From NCBI GenBank assembly GCA_964423925.1, contig CAYRGQ010000001.1:202864-266863 (forward strand): a stretch of 64,000 bases of DNA, written 5' to 3'. Source of the stretch: CAYRGQ01 sp964423925. GTDB taxonomy: Bacteria; Bacteroidota; Bacteroidia; Sphingobacteriales; Sphingobacteriaceae. Position 1 is the first letter of the stretch; every line of letters starts with the position of its first letter. Below the pieces are notes generated by a model, which searched no databases, was not told the DNA's origin, and saw only the letters and a program-made list of their open reading frames with translations. This document shows positions 25,905 to 34,685 of this stretch, one piece after another. The position numbers and the translations under genes were made by a program.

Positions 25905-25906
25905 GA

Positions 25907-26887
25907 TTAATCCAGTTTAGCAAGTTCTTCGGTTATCCAATTTTCAGTTAGTGGGATGTATCCATTTTGCGGAAGTATCGCCTGCGATTCTTTTCGCAAG
26001 ACGAATTTGACAAACTCCACGAGCACGACGTTGTCGGGTTTGCCGTTGAATAGAAACGAAAGGTTTCGGGCCGGCGGAGCGGGATATCTGCCCGCAGCCA
26101 CAGCCTGCGTCAAACTATCGATGTGGCTATAGAAATCTTCGTCCGGGTCAATCTGGCCGTTGCCGTTGAGGTCCAAAGGCACGACGCGGAGTCGGGGTAC
26201 GATGGCGCGTGTTTGCAGGTCGTACACGAAGTTGATATTGCTGTACCCGATAGCATTAGGGTCGTTAATGATGGTCTGCGTCATGCCTGGATCGCCAAAA
26301 ATGCCCACGCCCTTAAGGTCTTCCTGCGAACGGCCGAAAAAAGCAGCCCAAGTTTCCGCTGCGCCTGCTGCATCGGAGCGCGTGTACCGATTCATGGGCG
26401 CGTCGACGAAAGTGGGGTCGATTTGCCGCCAATCGCTGATGGCGTCCGTCACGAAGATATCCTGGAGTTCAGCATGCGTCAAGCCTCGGCGGACCACTGC
26501 TTCGGCGTTAGGGTTGTCGGCGTTGATGGTGGCGACCACGGCATCCTTGGCCACGTTGATGACGTATGCCCCACGGTCATATTCCTGAGGATGGATCTCG
26601 CGCGACACGAGGCCGATGTCGACCATTCCACTAAGCGCGTCAGCAACCCCCTTGCCTGCACCACCCGCCGAGATATTGAAACGTACATGGGGATGGGCTT
26701 TTTTAAATTCCTCACTCCACATTACCACCAAGGGGTATAAAGCGAATGCGCCAGAAACGCTGATCATTCCCTGTAAGCCTTTCTCAGGGTCCCAGCCATT
26801 CGGGACTTTTGGTGCGCATCCTCCAAAAAATACTGAATAAAGAATAGCTAATAAGCTTATGGATAGTGCTTTGTTTGCTTTTGCCAT
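25907..26887 (-). CDS. pstS: Phosphate ABC transporter substrate-binding lipoprotein PstS
   Basis: 326-residue lipoprotein that captures phosphate in the periplasm. ATG at 26887; signal peptide ends in a lipobox around FFGGC. Phosphate-contact motifs: VSGAFALYPLV, SAGGAGKGVADALSG, SREIHP, and TRSDAAGAAETWAAFFG. Unusual: residues 239-250 (DLNGNGQIDPDE) match an EF-hand calcium-loop pattern (Asp1, Asn3, Asn5, Gly6, Ile8, Asp9, Glu12), set just before the YPAPPARNLSF segment. First gene of pstSCAB; no obvious Pho box or TAnnTTTG element is seen in the 112 bases up to the cinA stop. Confidence 0.94.
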   Translation of the reverse strand: MAKANKALSISLLAILYSVFFGGCAPKVPNGWDPEKGLQGMISVSGAFALYPLVVMWSEEFKKAHPHVRFNISAGGAGKGVADALSGMVDIGLVSREIHPQEYDRGAYVINVAKDAVVATINADNPNAEAVVRRGLTHAELQDIFVTDAISDWRQIDPTFVDAPMNRYTRSDAAGAAETWAAFFGRSQEDLKGVGIFGDPGMTQTIINDPNAIGYSNINFVYDLQTRAIVPRLRVVPLDLNGNGQIDPDEDFYSHIDSLTQAVAAGRYPAPPARNLSFLFNGKPDNVVLVEFVKFVLRKESQAILPQNGYIPLTENWITEELAKLD

Positions 26888-26999
26888 GCGCAAAGTTTCT
26901 TCGTTTCCTTGACCTGGGCAAATATATATAAAAACGATAGACTATATATGGTTTTTGGTGTTTTTTATTGCGTGTGGTCGATCGTTTGTGGCTTAACTG

Positions 27000-28253
27000 C
27001 TAGTAAATCCCCGTTTCCTCTTGTAGAAGAAATAAGAGCATGAGCAGTGCGGCCATCGAAGCTCGTTCGATATTAACTAGTCTATTGCCACCGAAATGGA
27101 ATTCCTTGGCGATGGTTTTGCTGCGGCCGGCCACGGCCACCCATACGAGGCCAACGGGCTTCTGGGGCGTGCCACCACTAGGCCCCGCAATGCCGCTTAC
27201 CGCTACGGCATAATCCGCCCCGAGATTGGTCTGTCCCCCCTTCGCCATTTCCCGCACCGTCTGTTCGCTTGCCGCCCCGTGTTCAGCAAGCGTCTCTGGA
27301 GATACGCCGAGCAATTTTGTCTTCAACGCGTTGGAGTATGCAACCACGCCTCCCACGAACACGCGGCTGCTGCCCGGCAATGAAGTGAGCAGCCTGGCGA
27401 TATCGCCCCCCGTACAACTTTCAGCCGTCGCTAACTGTAAGCCCTGTGCATCTAGCCGCTCGAAGACCAAGGCGGGGAGCGAGGTGTCTTCGTCCGCAAG
27501 GAAATGCTTGCCAATACGGGCCTGTATTGCTGCTTGAATCGCTTTGGTTTCGGCTTGGAGAATAGGCAGGTCCTTGCCCGTAGCTGTCAGCCTGAGGCGA
27601 ACTGTTCCTGGCTTGGGTAGATAGGCCAGGTGAATGTGTTCAGGGAGCGCCGCTTCGATGTCGGCAATCTTCTCGGCCAGGAACGATTCGCCAATCCCCC
27701 CGGTCAGCATGGTATGATGCCAAATGGTGTCGCGGCCCTCCATTTGCCGTAGGCGCGGTATGACGTGTTTGGCCATGATGTGTTTCATTTCAAATGGCAC
27801 GCCAGGCATAATGGCGAAACACGTGCCTTGCCATTCGATCCACATTCCGGGTGCCGTGCCTAAGTCATTAAAAAGGACGTCGGCAATATCCAATACGTCA
27901 GCTTGCTTCCGGTTCACATCAAGCATAGGGCGATTTAGGTGTTCGAATATGCCCATGACGTGCGTTAGCACACTTTCGGCGCGTACCAGGCCACATCCGA
28001 AAAACTCACAAAATGCCTGCTTGGTGACGTCGTCCTGCGTAGGGCCGAGTCCACCCGTCACCAAGATTACGTCTGCACGACCCACGGCTCGCCCCAGGGC
28101 GTCCTGAATGTCGGCACCCTGATCGGCAACGGAGGTCAGCTGCTTCACATGGATCCCAATATCATTAAGCTCGGAGGCAATCCAAGCGGAGTTGGTGTCC
28201 AGTATCTGGCCAATGAGAATTTCATCGCCGATGGTTATGATTTCTGCTTGCAT
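27000..28253 (-). CDS. cinA: CinA family protein (N-terminal MoaB-like domain plus nicotinamide-nucleotide amidase)
   Basis: 417 residues with the start at 28253 (MQAEIITIGDEIL). N-terminal half (1-170) is the MoCF-biosynthesis-like domain with GDEILIGQILDTNSAWIASEL and VTGGLGPTQDDVTK; C-terminal half (about 255-415) is the PncC-type NMN amidohydrolase with ATAESCTGGDIARLLTSLPGSS and GIAGPSGGTPQKPVG. In NAD salvage it deamidates nicotinamide mononucleotide; some homologues also hydrolyse ADP-ribose. 20 bases after lptD, likely co-transcribed. Confidence 0.94.
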   Translation of the reverse strand: MQAEIITIGDEILIGQILDTNSAWIASELNDIGIHVKQLTSVADQGADIQDALGRAVGRADVILVTGGLGPTQDDVTKQAFCEFFGCGLVRAESVLTHVMGIFEHLNRPMLDVNRKQADVLDIADVLFNDLGTAPGMWIEWQGTCFAIMPGVPFEMKHIMAKHVIPRLRQMEGRDTIWHHTMLTGGIGESFLAEKIADIEAALPEHIHLAYLPKPGTVRLRLTATGKDLPILQAETKAIQAAIQARIGKHFLADEDTSLPALVFERLDAQGLQLATAESCTGGDIARLLTSLPGSSRVFVGGVVAYSNALKTKLLGVSPETLAEHGAASEQTVREMAKGGQTNLGADYAVAVSGIAGPSGGTPQKPVGLVWVAVAGRSKTIAKEFHFGGNRLVNIERASMAALLMLLFLLQEETGIY

Positions 28254-28273
28254 GTCGGATATAAAAGGAACTG

Positions 28274-30931
28274 CTAGAACCGCGCGTAATCGTTGCGCTT
28301 TGTCAACTTCAAGTCTTGTAGCAACGATGCCTTGGCACGTATGGTGACATTGTAACTCTGGAACTGCCCGAAGGGCACCCAACCGAACGACATGTCCCAG
28401 CAATGGAGATCTCGATAGATGCTGAATCGCGTCAGGGATACCTCATTGCGCCTGAAGTCGTAGCCTGAGTTAAATTGAACCTTCCATTTAGGTGTAATGC
28501 TGAAATCACCGTGTATATTAAGCGTGCTGGTGACCACCGATCGCAGGCCCTGCCGTGAGTACTGCAAGCTGAACGAACCGGCCAAGTTCCAAGGGATGTT
28601 GAAGTCGACAAACGCGTTAGGATCCGAACTGATCCGCGCGAGGGCCTGCTGTTGCTCGGGGCTGATGTTTTGACGGTTGTTGTTGAGCGAGTCGAGGTTG
28701 TTATTTCGGCTGCGGGCAGCTTCCGGATTGAAGCTATAATCAAACGAAAGCCCGAAATTTACAAGGCGTGCTAGTTTGCCATCTTGTAGCGCGTACCGGT
28801 TGATCCGCCGGCCCGTAGCGGGGTCCTGGCTATACGGGTCAAACGTACCGTTGAAGTTGATGTTTATTTTCTGGGCGAATAGGGACGTCCGTCCCGAAAA
28901 ACCAATATTGGAAAGTTTGAATGAGTCGGCTACGAAGTTGTAGTTTCCACTGAAGGTGAGGCCTTGGAGAATAGGCACTTTTTTAATGCCGCCATCGGTG
29001 GTGTCCTTTTTGCTCAGTACCTTCGCCTCCAGGTTGTTGTCTATCGAGAAGCCAATGCCCATGGACCGACCCCAGCCCGGTGTCCCGAATATCCCATCGG
29101 CAAAGATCGAGTAGAGGTTATCCTCGCCATTTTGGTCGGTGTAAGTGCGATAAAAACCATACATGGCGTCCGAAAAGTCGGGACGGTAGTTGAGGTTGAT
29201 CGACGGAGTAATCACGTGGCGCATCTGCTGAATGCGACCGATTTTTTTGCTAAACATCCCATAAACCTTGGTGGATAGTCCCGACGACACCGAATAGTCG
29301 TAAGCACGATTGAACCCTTGGACGGTATCTTGTACCATCTCGAATCCCTGCGGTACGTTTTCCAACCGCCGGCGGATACTCTGCATGTACCAGCGTTCGG
29401 TATAGTTGACGCTCGTGTTGAATTGGAAGTATTTAAGTGCTTGAAGGCTAAGGCTTATAGGTATGCTGTGTTGGATTCCATTTCTGAATTGGCCCAACGT
29501 TTCGCGGCTAAACAGACTGCTTTCGTTGGAAGTCAGTGAGTTGCGTCCTTGCATGGAATAGCCTACGTTAATGCGCTGGTACCATTTCTGCTCACCGATG
29601 CGGTCTTTTGAGTCAAATGGGTTGAACGACGTCACGTTCAGGCTGAAGGTGGGCAATTCCAGGAATACGCTACCTGTATTGATGTCTTGCCGATGGCTGA
29701 AGCTCGACGTGAAGTTGACTTTGCCGTCGGCGAAGGTCCGACCGTAGGCAATGCTCGATGACATGTTGTTGCGGGTCATCTGCTCGTAGTTGAAGGAGCC
29801 GTTAGCCCGTGTGTTTTGGTGATAGGAGCCCGTACCGAAGTTGACCGACGCACTGAACGTCGTGCCCGGATTAGCCTGGGGCGCCATGCTGTGGTTCCAC
29901 GTCACGTTGAAGTCGCGACTGGGCTGGTATTCCGCGGTTCCTTCGACACCACTGACCATGTGCGCGTATCGCAGGTTAAAGCCGCCGTTGTATCGGTAGT
30001 TTTTTCGGTACTGTGTTTGTACGCCGAGTTCCCAGGATCCTTTCGAATAAAGGGAGCCCCGGATTTCGCTGTCCCAATAGTCGTTGAACGCGAGATACCA
30101 GCCGATGTCCCGCATGTGAAAACCCCTTACGAAGTCTTCGCCGAAGGAAGGGAACAGGAAGCCGGAAGCCCGCTTGTCGGGCTTAGGAAAGAACGCGAAA
30201 GGAACGGCGACGAACTTCAACGGCACGTTTTCGGCCACGAAGTAGGCCGGGCCACTAACAATTTGGTTCTTCGTGACAATCCCCCTGCTGATGTGTATGC
30301 CAAAGTGGGTATGCGGATGAGGCAGGTTACAGGTACTGTACATGCCTTGGAAGATCGACATTTCCTGGTACTGGTTCATCTTGACACGACTCGCCTGGAT
30401 GAAACCGCCTTCCACCTCAGTGAAAATTCCATGGGTAATACCCACTTCGGTGCTAAAGTTATAGGTAAGGGAGTCCACAACCTTAGGTGTCTCGCCGGGG
30501 AAAATGACGACGGGGCGACCTACATAGCGGTCATTGTGGTTGACGGAACCGCGTGCGAAAACTTGGTTAGTGTTTTGGTCGATGCGTATGTAATCGGCCG
30601 AAAGCTCAAACCCTTCGTATTTGATCTTGGCCTCGCCGTACAGGTGAAGAATCTGGTTCCGGAGGTCGGTAATCTGTGAATCGCGTGCGACGATGTTCAC
30701 CTCGGCCTTCAGCGCGTCTTCGGCCTGACTAAGCGTGTCGCGTCGGATAGTGTCGGCTTGTAACGAGTCTGCCAAGCCGATTGCCACGCTGTCAATCGAG
30801 GCCGTGTCGATCGCGTTCGGTATAATTGTCGTGGTATCGCGCTCCACCGTTCGTTGCGCATAAGCCGACACGGTGGGGAGGAGCGCGAAAATCACAAAGC
30901 AAATACTAAAAAAACGATTTAAAGACCTCAA
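28274..30931 (-). CDS. lptD: Putative LPS assembly outer-membrane protein, LptD-like (TTG start)
   Basis: 885 residues, the size of Bacteroidota LptD-like proteins, which insert lipopolysaccharide in the outer membrane. Signal peptide RFFSICFVIFALLPTVSAYAQ; a periplasmic OstA-like segment (about 75-150: LYGEAKIKYEGFELSADYIRI); then a long region of alternating aromatic and polar residues typical of a large beta barrel, ending in a charged tail rather than a terminal Phe. The only start giving the signal peptide is TTG at 30931: no ATG lies between it and the upstream in-frame stop. Followed by cinA; divergent from the amidase gene. Confidence 0.85.
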   Translation of the reverse strand: MRSLNRFFSICFVIFALLPTVSAYAQRTVERDTTTIIPNAIDTASIDSVAIGLADSLQADTIRRDTLSQAEDALKAEVNIVARDSQITDLRNQILHLYGEAKIKYEGFELSADYIRIDQNTNQVFARGSVNHNDRYVGRPVVIFPGETPKVVDSLTYNFSTEVGITHGIFTEVEGGFIQASRVKMNQYQEMSIFQGMYSTCNLPHPHTHFGIHISRGIVTKNQIVSGPAYFVAENVPLKFVAVPFAFFPKPDKRASGFLFPSFGEDFVRGFHMRDIGWYLAFNDYWDSEIRGSLYSKGSWELGVQTQYRKNYRYNGGFNLRYAHMVSGVEGTAEYQPSRDFNVTWNHSMAPQANPGTTFSASVNFGTGSYHQNTRANGSFNYEQMTRNNMSSSIAYGRTFADGKVNFTSSFSHRQDINTGSVFLELPTFSLNVTSFNPFDSKDRIGEQKWYQRINVGYSMQGRNSLTSNESSLFSRETLGQFRNGIQHSIPISLSLQALKYFQFNTSVNYTERWYMQSIRRRLENVPQGFEMVQDTVQGFNRAYDYSVSSGLSTKVYGMFSKKIGRIQQMRHVITPSINLNYRPDFSDAMYGFYRTYTDQNGEDNLYSIFADGIFGTPGWGRSMGIGFSIDNNLEAKVLSKKDTTDGGIKKVPILQGLTFSGNYNFVADSFKLSNIGFSGRTSLFAQKININFNGTFDPYSQDPATGRRINRYALQDGKLARLVNFGLSFDYSFNPEAARSRNNNLDSLNNNRQNISPEQQQALARISSDPNAFVDFNIPWNLAGSFSLQYSRQGLRSVVTSTLNIHGDFSITPKWKVQFNSGYDFRRNEVSLTRFSIYRDLHCWDMSFGWVPFGQFQSYNVTIRAKASLLQDLKLTKRNDYARF

Positions 30932-30977
30932 ATTTGAAAGCGAATATTAATTTTGCAATGTAGTGTTTCGTTGCCCG

Positions 30978-30985
30978 CAAAATTA
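30978..30985 (-). promoter_or_regulatory. Probable -7 promoter element of lptD
   Basis: TAATTTTG on the minus strand fits TAnnTTTG and would start transcription about 40 bases before the TTG start codon. No -33 element is evident. Confidence 0.45.
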
Positions 30986-31015
30986 GTTAAAATCATTTAG
31001 GAATGTTGTTCGGAC

Positions 31016-31031
31016 TTATGTTTTAACATAA
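31016..31031. repeat. 16-bp palindrome between divergent lptD and amidase genes
   Basis: TTATGTT-TT-AACATAA: seven perfectly paired bases each side of two Ts. It lies upstream of the lptD -7 element and about 100 bases before the amidase start, a plausible operator position for either gene. AT-rich, so chance is not excluded. Confidence 0.45.
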
Positions 31032-31128
31032 AGGGTGCAAAATTGCTGCGATTGTGGCGCAATAGTTGTTTGCACTTCCTGAAACCAACAAGCGACCGTA
31101 CGGTAAAACATTGAATGCAATAGTAAAC

Positions 31129-31980
31129 ATGGGAAAAATTGGATATTACTTTCATTACGCCTTAACATCGCTACTCCTTCTTCTATTGATACCAACGGTT
31201 CCTTTGGCTAATAATTATGAGGAACCGACGTATAAATTGCGAACGGTCGTCTTGGATGCCGGACACGGCGGGCCAATTCCGGGTGCCAAAGGACCCACGG
31301 CATTGGAGAAGGACATCGCTCTGCAAGTAGCCCTCAAGTTAGGTAAAGCCATCGAGGAAGCCCTGCCGGGTGTGAAGGTCATGTACACGCGCGATACGGA
31401 CGTCAACGTCGACCTGTACAAGCGCATTGAGTTTGCCAATCAAAATAAAGCGGATATATTTATTTCCATCCATTGCAACGCCGCTCCCCACAAACGGGAA
31501 CGGCGACGCAACAGCAAGGGCAAATACTACTACGTCAACGTGCCCAATCGTACGGCACGCGGCACGGAGACACTGGTGTCGGGTTACAACCGGCTAGGAG
31601 AGCAGGATGCTGCCATTCGCGAGAACGCGGACATTTTGCTCGAAGACAACTACGAGGAAAACTACCAGGGATTTGATCCCTCGGATCCCGAAAGCTACGT
31701 GATCTTCTCACTAATGAAAAACCAATACCGTGAGCAAAGCATCAAACTCGCTTCGTTGATGCAGGATGAATTTGCGCGGGTTGGTCGGGTGGACCGAGGC
31801 GTGAAGGAACAGGGCTTAGCCGTGCTGGCGCGGGCAGCCATGCCTGCCGTGCTCACCGAAATCGGTTTTATCAGCCACCCCGATGAAGAGCGCTACATGA
31901 AGTCCGACGCCGGACAGGCCGAGATTGTGGAAAACCTGCTGAATGCCATTAAAGCGTATAAGCGGCAAGTTGAGCGATAA
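31129..31980 (+). CDS. N-acetylmuramoyl-L-alanine amidase (Amidase_3), exported
   Basis: 283 residues with the start at 31129 (MGKIGYYFHYALTSLLLL), giving a signal peptide. Zinc amidase that cuts the amide between MurNAc and the stem peptide in peptidoglycan. Motifs: VLDAGHGGPIPGAKG (first zinc His), conserved Glu in ALEKDIALQVALKLG, FISIHCNAAP (second His) and the catalytic Glu in PAVLTEIGFISHPDEE. A 40-residue insert after IHCNAAPHKRERRR with basic residues is typical of Bacteroidota members. Followed 165 bases later by the MCE gene, an order conserved next to lptD in this phylum. Confidence 0.94.
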   Translation: MGKIGYYFHYALTSLLLLLLIPTVPLANNYEEPTYKLRTVVLDAGHGGPIPGAKGPTALEKDIALQVALKLGKAIEEALPGVKVMYTRDTDVNVDLYKRIEFANQNKADIFISIHCNAAPHKRERRRNSKGKYYYVNVPNRTARGTETLVSGYNRLGEQDAAIRENADILLEDNYEENYQGFDPSDPESYVIFSLMKNQYREQSIKLASLMQDEFARVGRVDRGVKEQGLAVLARAAMPAVLTEIGFISHPDEERYMKSDAGQAEIVENLLNAIKAYKRQVER

Positions 31981-32145
31981 ACAAATCGCCAGCCTGCGTG
32001 TTCTTATATTGTGCTGCTAACGGATCGCCGATGGCGGTCAGTGGCCGCACGAGCGTGGGCGCAATTTCCTGCGTAGAGGAAGTACCCCCGCTAACCGGTT
32101 TAAATCACTGAATCAATCATAGAACTGTATCAAGCATAGCTTCGA

Positions 32146-33090
32146 ATGAAAATCAAGAACGAAACGAAAGTAGGGATATTAGCGGTAGTTGCGATTGCCC
32201 TGCTAGTCATCGGTTACAGCTTTTTGAAAGGGAACGATGTGTTCTCGAGCGAAAATACCTATTATGCCACCTACCCGCGGGTCGATGGATTGACCACCTC
32301 CAAGCCCATTTTGGTCAACGGATTCCAGATTGGCCGGGTTTCTAGCATGGTTTTACAGCCTGATGGTCGGATACGCACAGAGTTTAAGGTGACCCGCAAC
32401 TACGCGATCCCTTCCAATACGCTGGCGCGCATTTCGAGCACCGACCTGTTGGGAGGCAAGGCGATTGTCTTCGAGTTGGGAGACAGTCCGGTTTATGCAA
32501 AGGATGGTGACGAGCTCGAGCCAGGAGTAACGCCAAACATCATGGAGCAGGTTGAGCCTATCCAAAAACGCGCCGAGGATATTGCCGCAGTACTGGATTC
32601 CGTGCTGAGTTCGATTAACAATACCATCGACGGGCAGTTTCAGCGCGACTTCCAGCGAAGTATCAATAGCATCGCCAACTCGCTACAGAGCATTGAGGGG
32701 ATCACCAGCCAAGTCGACGGCCTGGTGGGACGCGAACGTTCTCGAATCAGCGATATCATGGCTAATATCGAATCCATTACTGAGAATTTTAGGCAGAATA
32801 ATGATCAGATTACCCTTATGCTGGCTAATCTGAATTCCATCACCGACCAAGTGGCGCGAGCGGATTTTTCGCAGACAATTGTCAACGCCAATCAAGCCAT
32901 GGCGGACTTCCAGTCGATAGCGGATCGGATTAATGCCGGCCAGGGTTCGCTTGGCATGTTGCTGAATGATGAGCAGCTGTATGATAACTTGAATAACGCG
33001 TCGAAAAATCTTGACGAGCTAATCATTGACATGAAGCAGCATCCCGGCCGCTATGTGCACTTCTCTGTATTCGGGCGGCGGGATAACTAA
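32146..33090 (+). CDS. MCE/MlaD family lipid-transport protein
   Basis: 314 residues. One N-terminal membrane anchor (about 8-26: VGILAVVAIALLVIGYSFLKG), then a single MCE domain (about 36-115; YYATYPRVDGLTTSKPILVNGFQIGRV), then a long helical/coiled-coil segment with repeated Asn/Ile/Asp spacing ending in GSLGMLLNDEQLYDNLNNASKNLDELI. MlaD-like proteins bind lipids in the periplasm and pass them between membranes with an MlaEF ABC transporter, which is not in this window. Probably read with the amidase gene; the 165-base gap shows only weak hairpins. Confidence 0.92.
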   Translation: MKIKNETKVGILAVVAIALLVIGYSFLKGNDVFSSENTYYATYPRVDGLTTSKPILVNGFQIGRVSSMVLQPDGRIRTEFKVTRNYAIPSNTLARISSTDLLGGKAIVFELGDSPVYAKDGDELEPGVTPNIMEQVEPIQKRAEDIAAVLDSVLSSINNTIDGQFQRDFQRSINSIANSLQSIEGITSQVDGLVGRERSRISDIMANIESITENFRQNNDQITLMLANLNSITDQVARADFSQTIVNANQAMADFQSIADRINAGQGSLGMLLNDEQLYDNLNNASKNLDELIIDMKQHPGRYVHFSVFGRRDN

Positions 33091-33111
33091 TCAGCTAATC
33101 GCACGCGAGCG

Positions 33112-33720
33112 CTACTCGACGATGGATCGAAATGTGAGGTTGATACGCGGCGTTTGAATCCGACGTGCCGCCGGAAGGCTATGTTTCCAATACTGCTGGG
33201 TAGTTCCTTTCATCAACAGGAGGCTACCGTGTTCGAGCAAGACACGGACAGTCGCTTGGCTCGTCTTATGCCTGAACGCAAACGGGCGGGCCGCGCCCAA
33301 GCTTATCGAAGCGATGGCACCTTGCGGGCTAAGGTCCGGCTCGTCGTCGCTGTGCCATGACATCCCTTCCGATCCATCGTGGTACAGGTTGAGCAGGCAC
33401 GAGTTAAACGTTGCGCCCGTGTGGCGCTCGGCGATATGTTTCAAGATTTCGAGTTCGTCCGTCCATGCGAGGGCCGTTTTCGTGGCCCCCGAGTAGCGGT
33501 AGGCGAACGGTCGGTCGCCATACCACGCCACTTTCCGTTTTGTCCTGATCTTTTTTCCGAATAGTATCAGTTCGTCGTGCTTCCAGGCGATGGTATCCGC
33601 TAGTCGGGCCATAAACTCGTTGGCTTGGTCTGCCGGCAAAACAGGACCAAAGTAATAAACTTGCCCATCATAGGGTAGAAGGTTTCTCGTGGGGTCGCTG
33701 ATCGATGTCAGTAGTTCCAT
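33112..33720 (-). CDS. AlkB-like alpha-ketoglutarate-dependent dioxygenase
   Basis: 202 residues; iron/2-oxoglutarate enzyme that removes alkyl groups from damaged nucleobases. Iron ligands His123 and Asp125 (WHSDDEPDL), a distal His in YWKHSLP and the 2OG-binding arginines in RINLTFRS are present, with the GAIASISLGAARPFAFRHK core. The length and LNLYHDGSEGMSWHSD pattern resemble the eukaryotic ALKBH2/3-like bacterial group more than E. coli AlkB. It lies 9 bases after the AraC-MGMT gene, forming an alkylation-repair operon. Confidence 0.93.
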   Translation of the reverse strand: MELLTSISDPTRNLLPYDGQVYYFGPVLPADQANEFMARLADTIAWKHDELILFGKKIRTKRKVAWYGDRPFAYRYSGATKTALAWTDELEILKHIAERHTGATFNSCLLNLYHDGSEGMSWHSDDEPDLSPQGAIASISLGAARPFAFRHKTSQATVRVLLEHGSLLLMKGTTQQYWKHSLPAARRIQTPRINLTFRSIVE

Positions 33721-33729
33721 ACGTCGTTT

Positions 33730-34596
33730 TTATTGCTGCGACCGTTCGAGTGGGTCTTGTACCTGCGATTGTTCCCACCCGATCAAGGCAGCCTTGCGAG
33801 GGGCTCCCCAACGGTAACCGCCGAATAAGCCGCTCCGCTGGATGACCCGGTGGCACGGAATGAGAAAGGCGACCGGATTACGCCCGATGGCGGTGCCGAC
33901 GGCGCGGTGCGCGGCAGACTTCCCGATTTGCTCGGCGATGCTGGCGTAGGTGCCTAACGCGCCCATCGGTATTGTTAACAGTGCCTCCCATACTTTCAGT
34001 TGAAATTCGGTGCCCTTGAGATGCAGCTTGATGTGGGATAAGGGCTGCGGTCCGGGAGCAAATAAATCCATGAATGCCCGATGAAATGCGGCCTCCTGAT
34101 AGACGTACTCGGCGTGGGGGAACTGCTGTCGAAGTTCCGCTTCGGCGCGTAGCCGGTCGGTCCAAAATGCGGCATGGCAAATTCCCGTTTGGGTTGAGGC
34201 GACAAGCAGGCCGCCAAAAGGACTGTCATAAAACGCGTAGGCAATCCGCAAGCCCTTGCCGCCCTGTTTGTAAGTGGCGGGTGTCATCCCCTCGATGGTG
34301 ACGAAGAGGTCGTGCAAGCGGCTCGTGCTCGATAGGCCGACCTCGTGGCTCGTATCGAACAAGGTCGGACTAGGGGAGGATGAGAGCAACTCCTTGGCAT
34401 GGGCGAGGCTGATGTACTTAAGAAATTTCTTGGGCGACGTGCCCGCCCATTCCACAAATAGTCGTTGGAAATGGGCGGGGCTCAGGTGTACGTGCGCAGC
34501 TATCTCGTTGAGTGTCGGCTGATCTCGAAAATGCGTAATGATGTAAGCGATTGCCCGTTCGATCCGATGGTAATTGATGGTGTCTTGCTTTTCCAT
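33730..34596 (-). CDS. AraC-type HTH fused to methylated-DNA-[protein]-cysteine methyltransferase (Ada-like without the N-terminal Ada domain)
   Basis: 288 residues. N-terminal AraC helix-turn-helix pair (about 8-105: LNEIAAHVHLSPAHFQRLFVEWAGTSPKKFLKYI), then an MGMT domain (about 125-285) with acceptor Cys248 in FLIPCHRVI and the arginine-finger helix AIAEQIGKSAAHRAVGTAIG. It repairs O6-methylguanine by transfer to its own Cys. Unlike E. coli Ada there is no zinc/Cys38 domain for sensing methylphosphotriesters, so how it would be switched to an activator is unclear. The alkB-like gene follows at 9 bases. Confidence 0.93.
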   Translation of the reverse strand: MEKQDTINYHRIERAIAYIITHFRDQPTLNEIAAHVHLSPAHFQRLFVEWAGTSPKKFLKYISLAHAKELLSSSPSPTLFDTSHEVGLSSTSRLHDLFVTIEGMTPATYKQGGKGLRIAYAFYDSPFGGLLVASTQTGICHAAFWTDRLRAEAELRQQFPHAEYVYQEAAFHRAFMDLFAPGPQPLSHIKLHLKGTEFQLKVWEALLTIPMGALGTYASIAEQIGKSAAHRAVGTAIGRNPVAFLIPCHRVIQRSGLFGGYRWGAPRKAALIGWEQSQVQDPLERSQQ

Positions 34597-34685
34597 GTGA
34601 ATTACTTTTTTTCGCCAAGATCGGCAGACCCGTTTGACGAAAAAACCCGAAAGTTGCGGACTTTGATATCGTCGTACATCACGGT

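Noticed and set aside
26123..26740. 205-codon antisense frame in pstS
   Set aside because: Fully inside pstS, no supported start or domain.
29816..30679. 287-codon open frame antisense to lptD
   Set aside because: Lies wholly within a well-supported gene in the opposite strand; it has no recognisable domain and arises from codon bias of the real frame.
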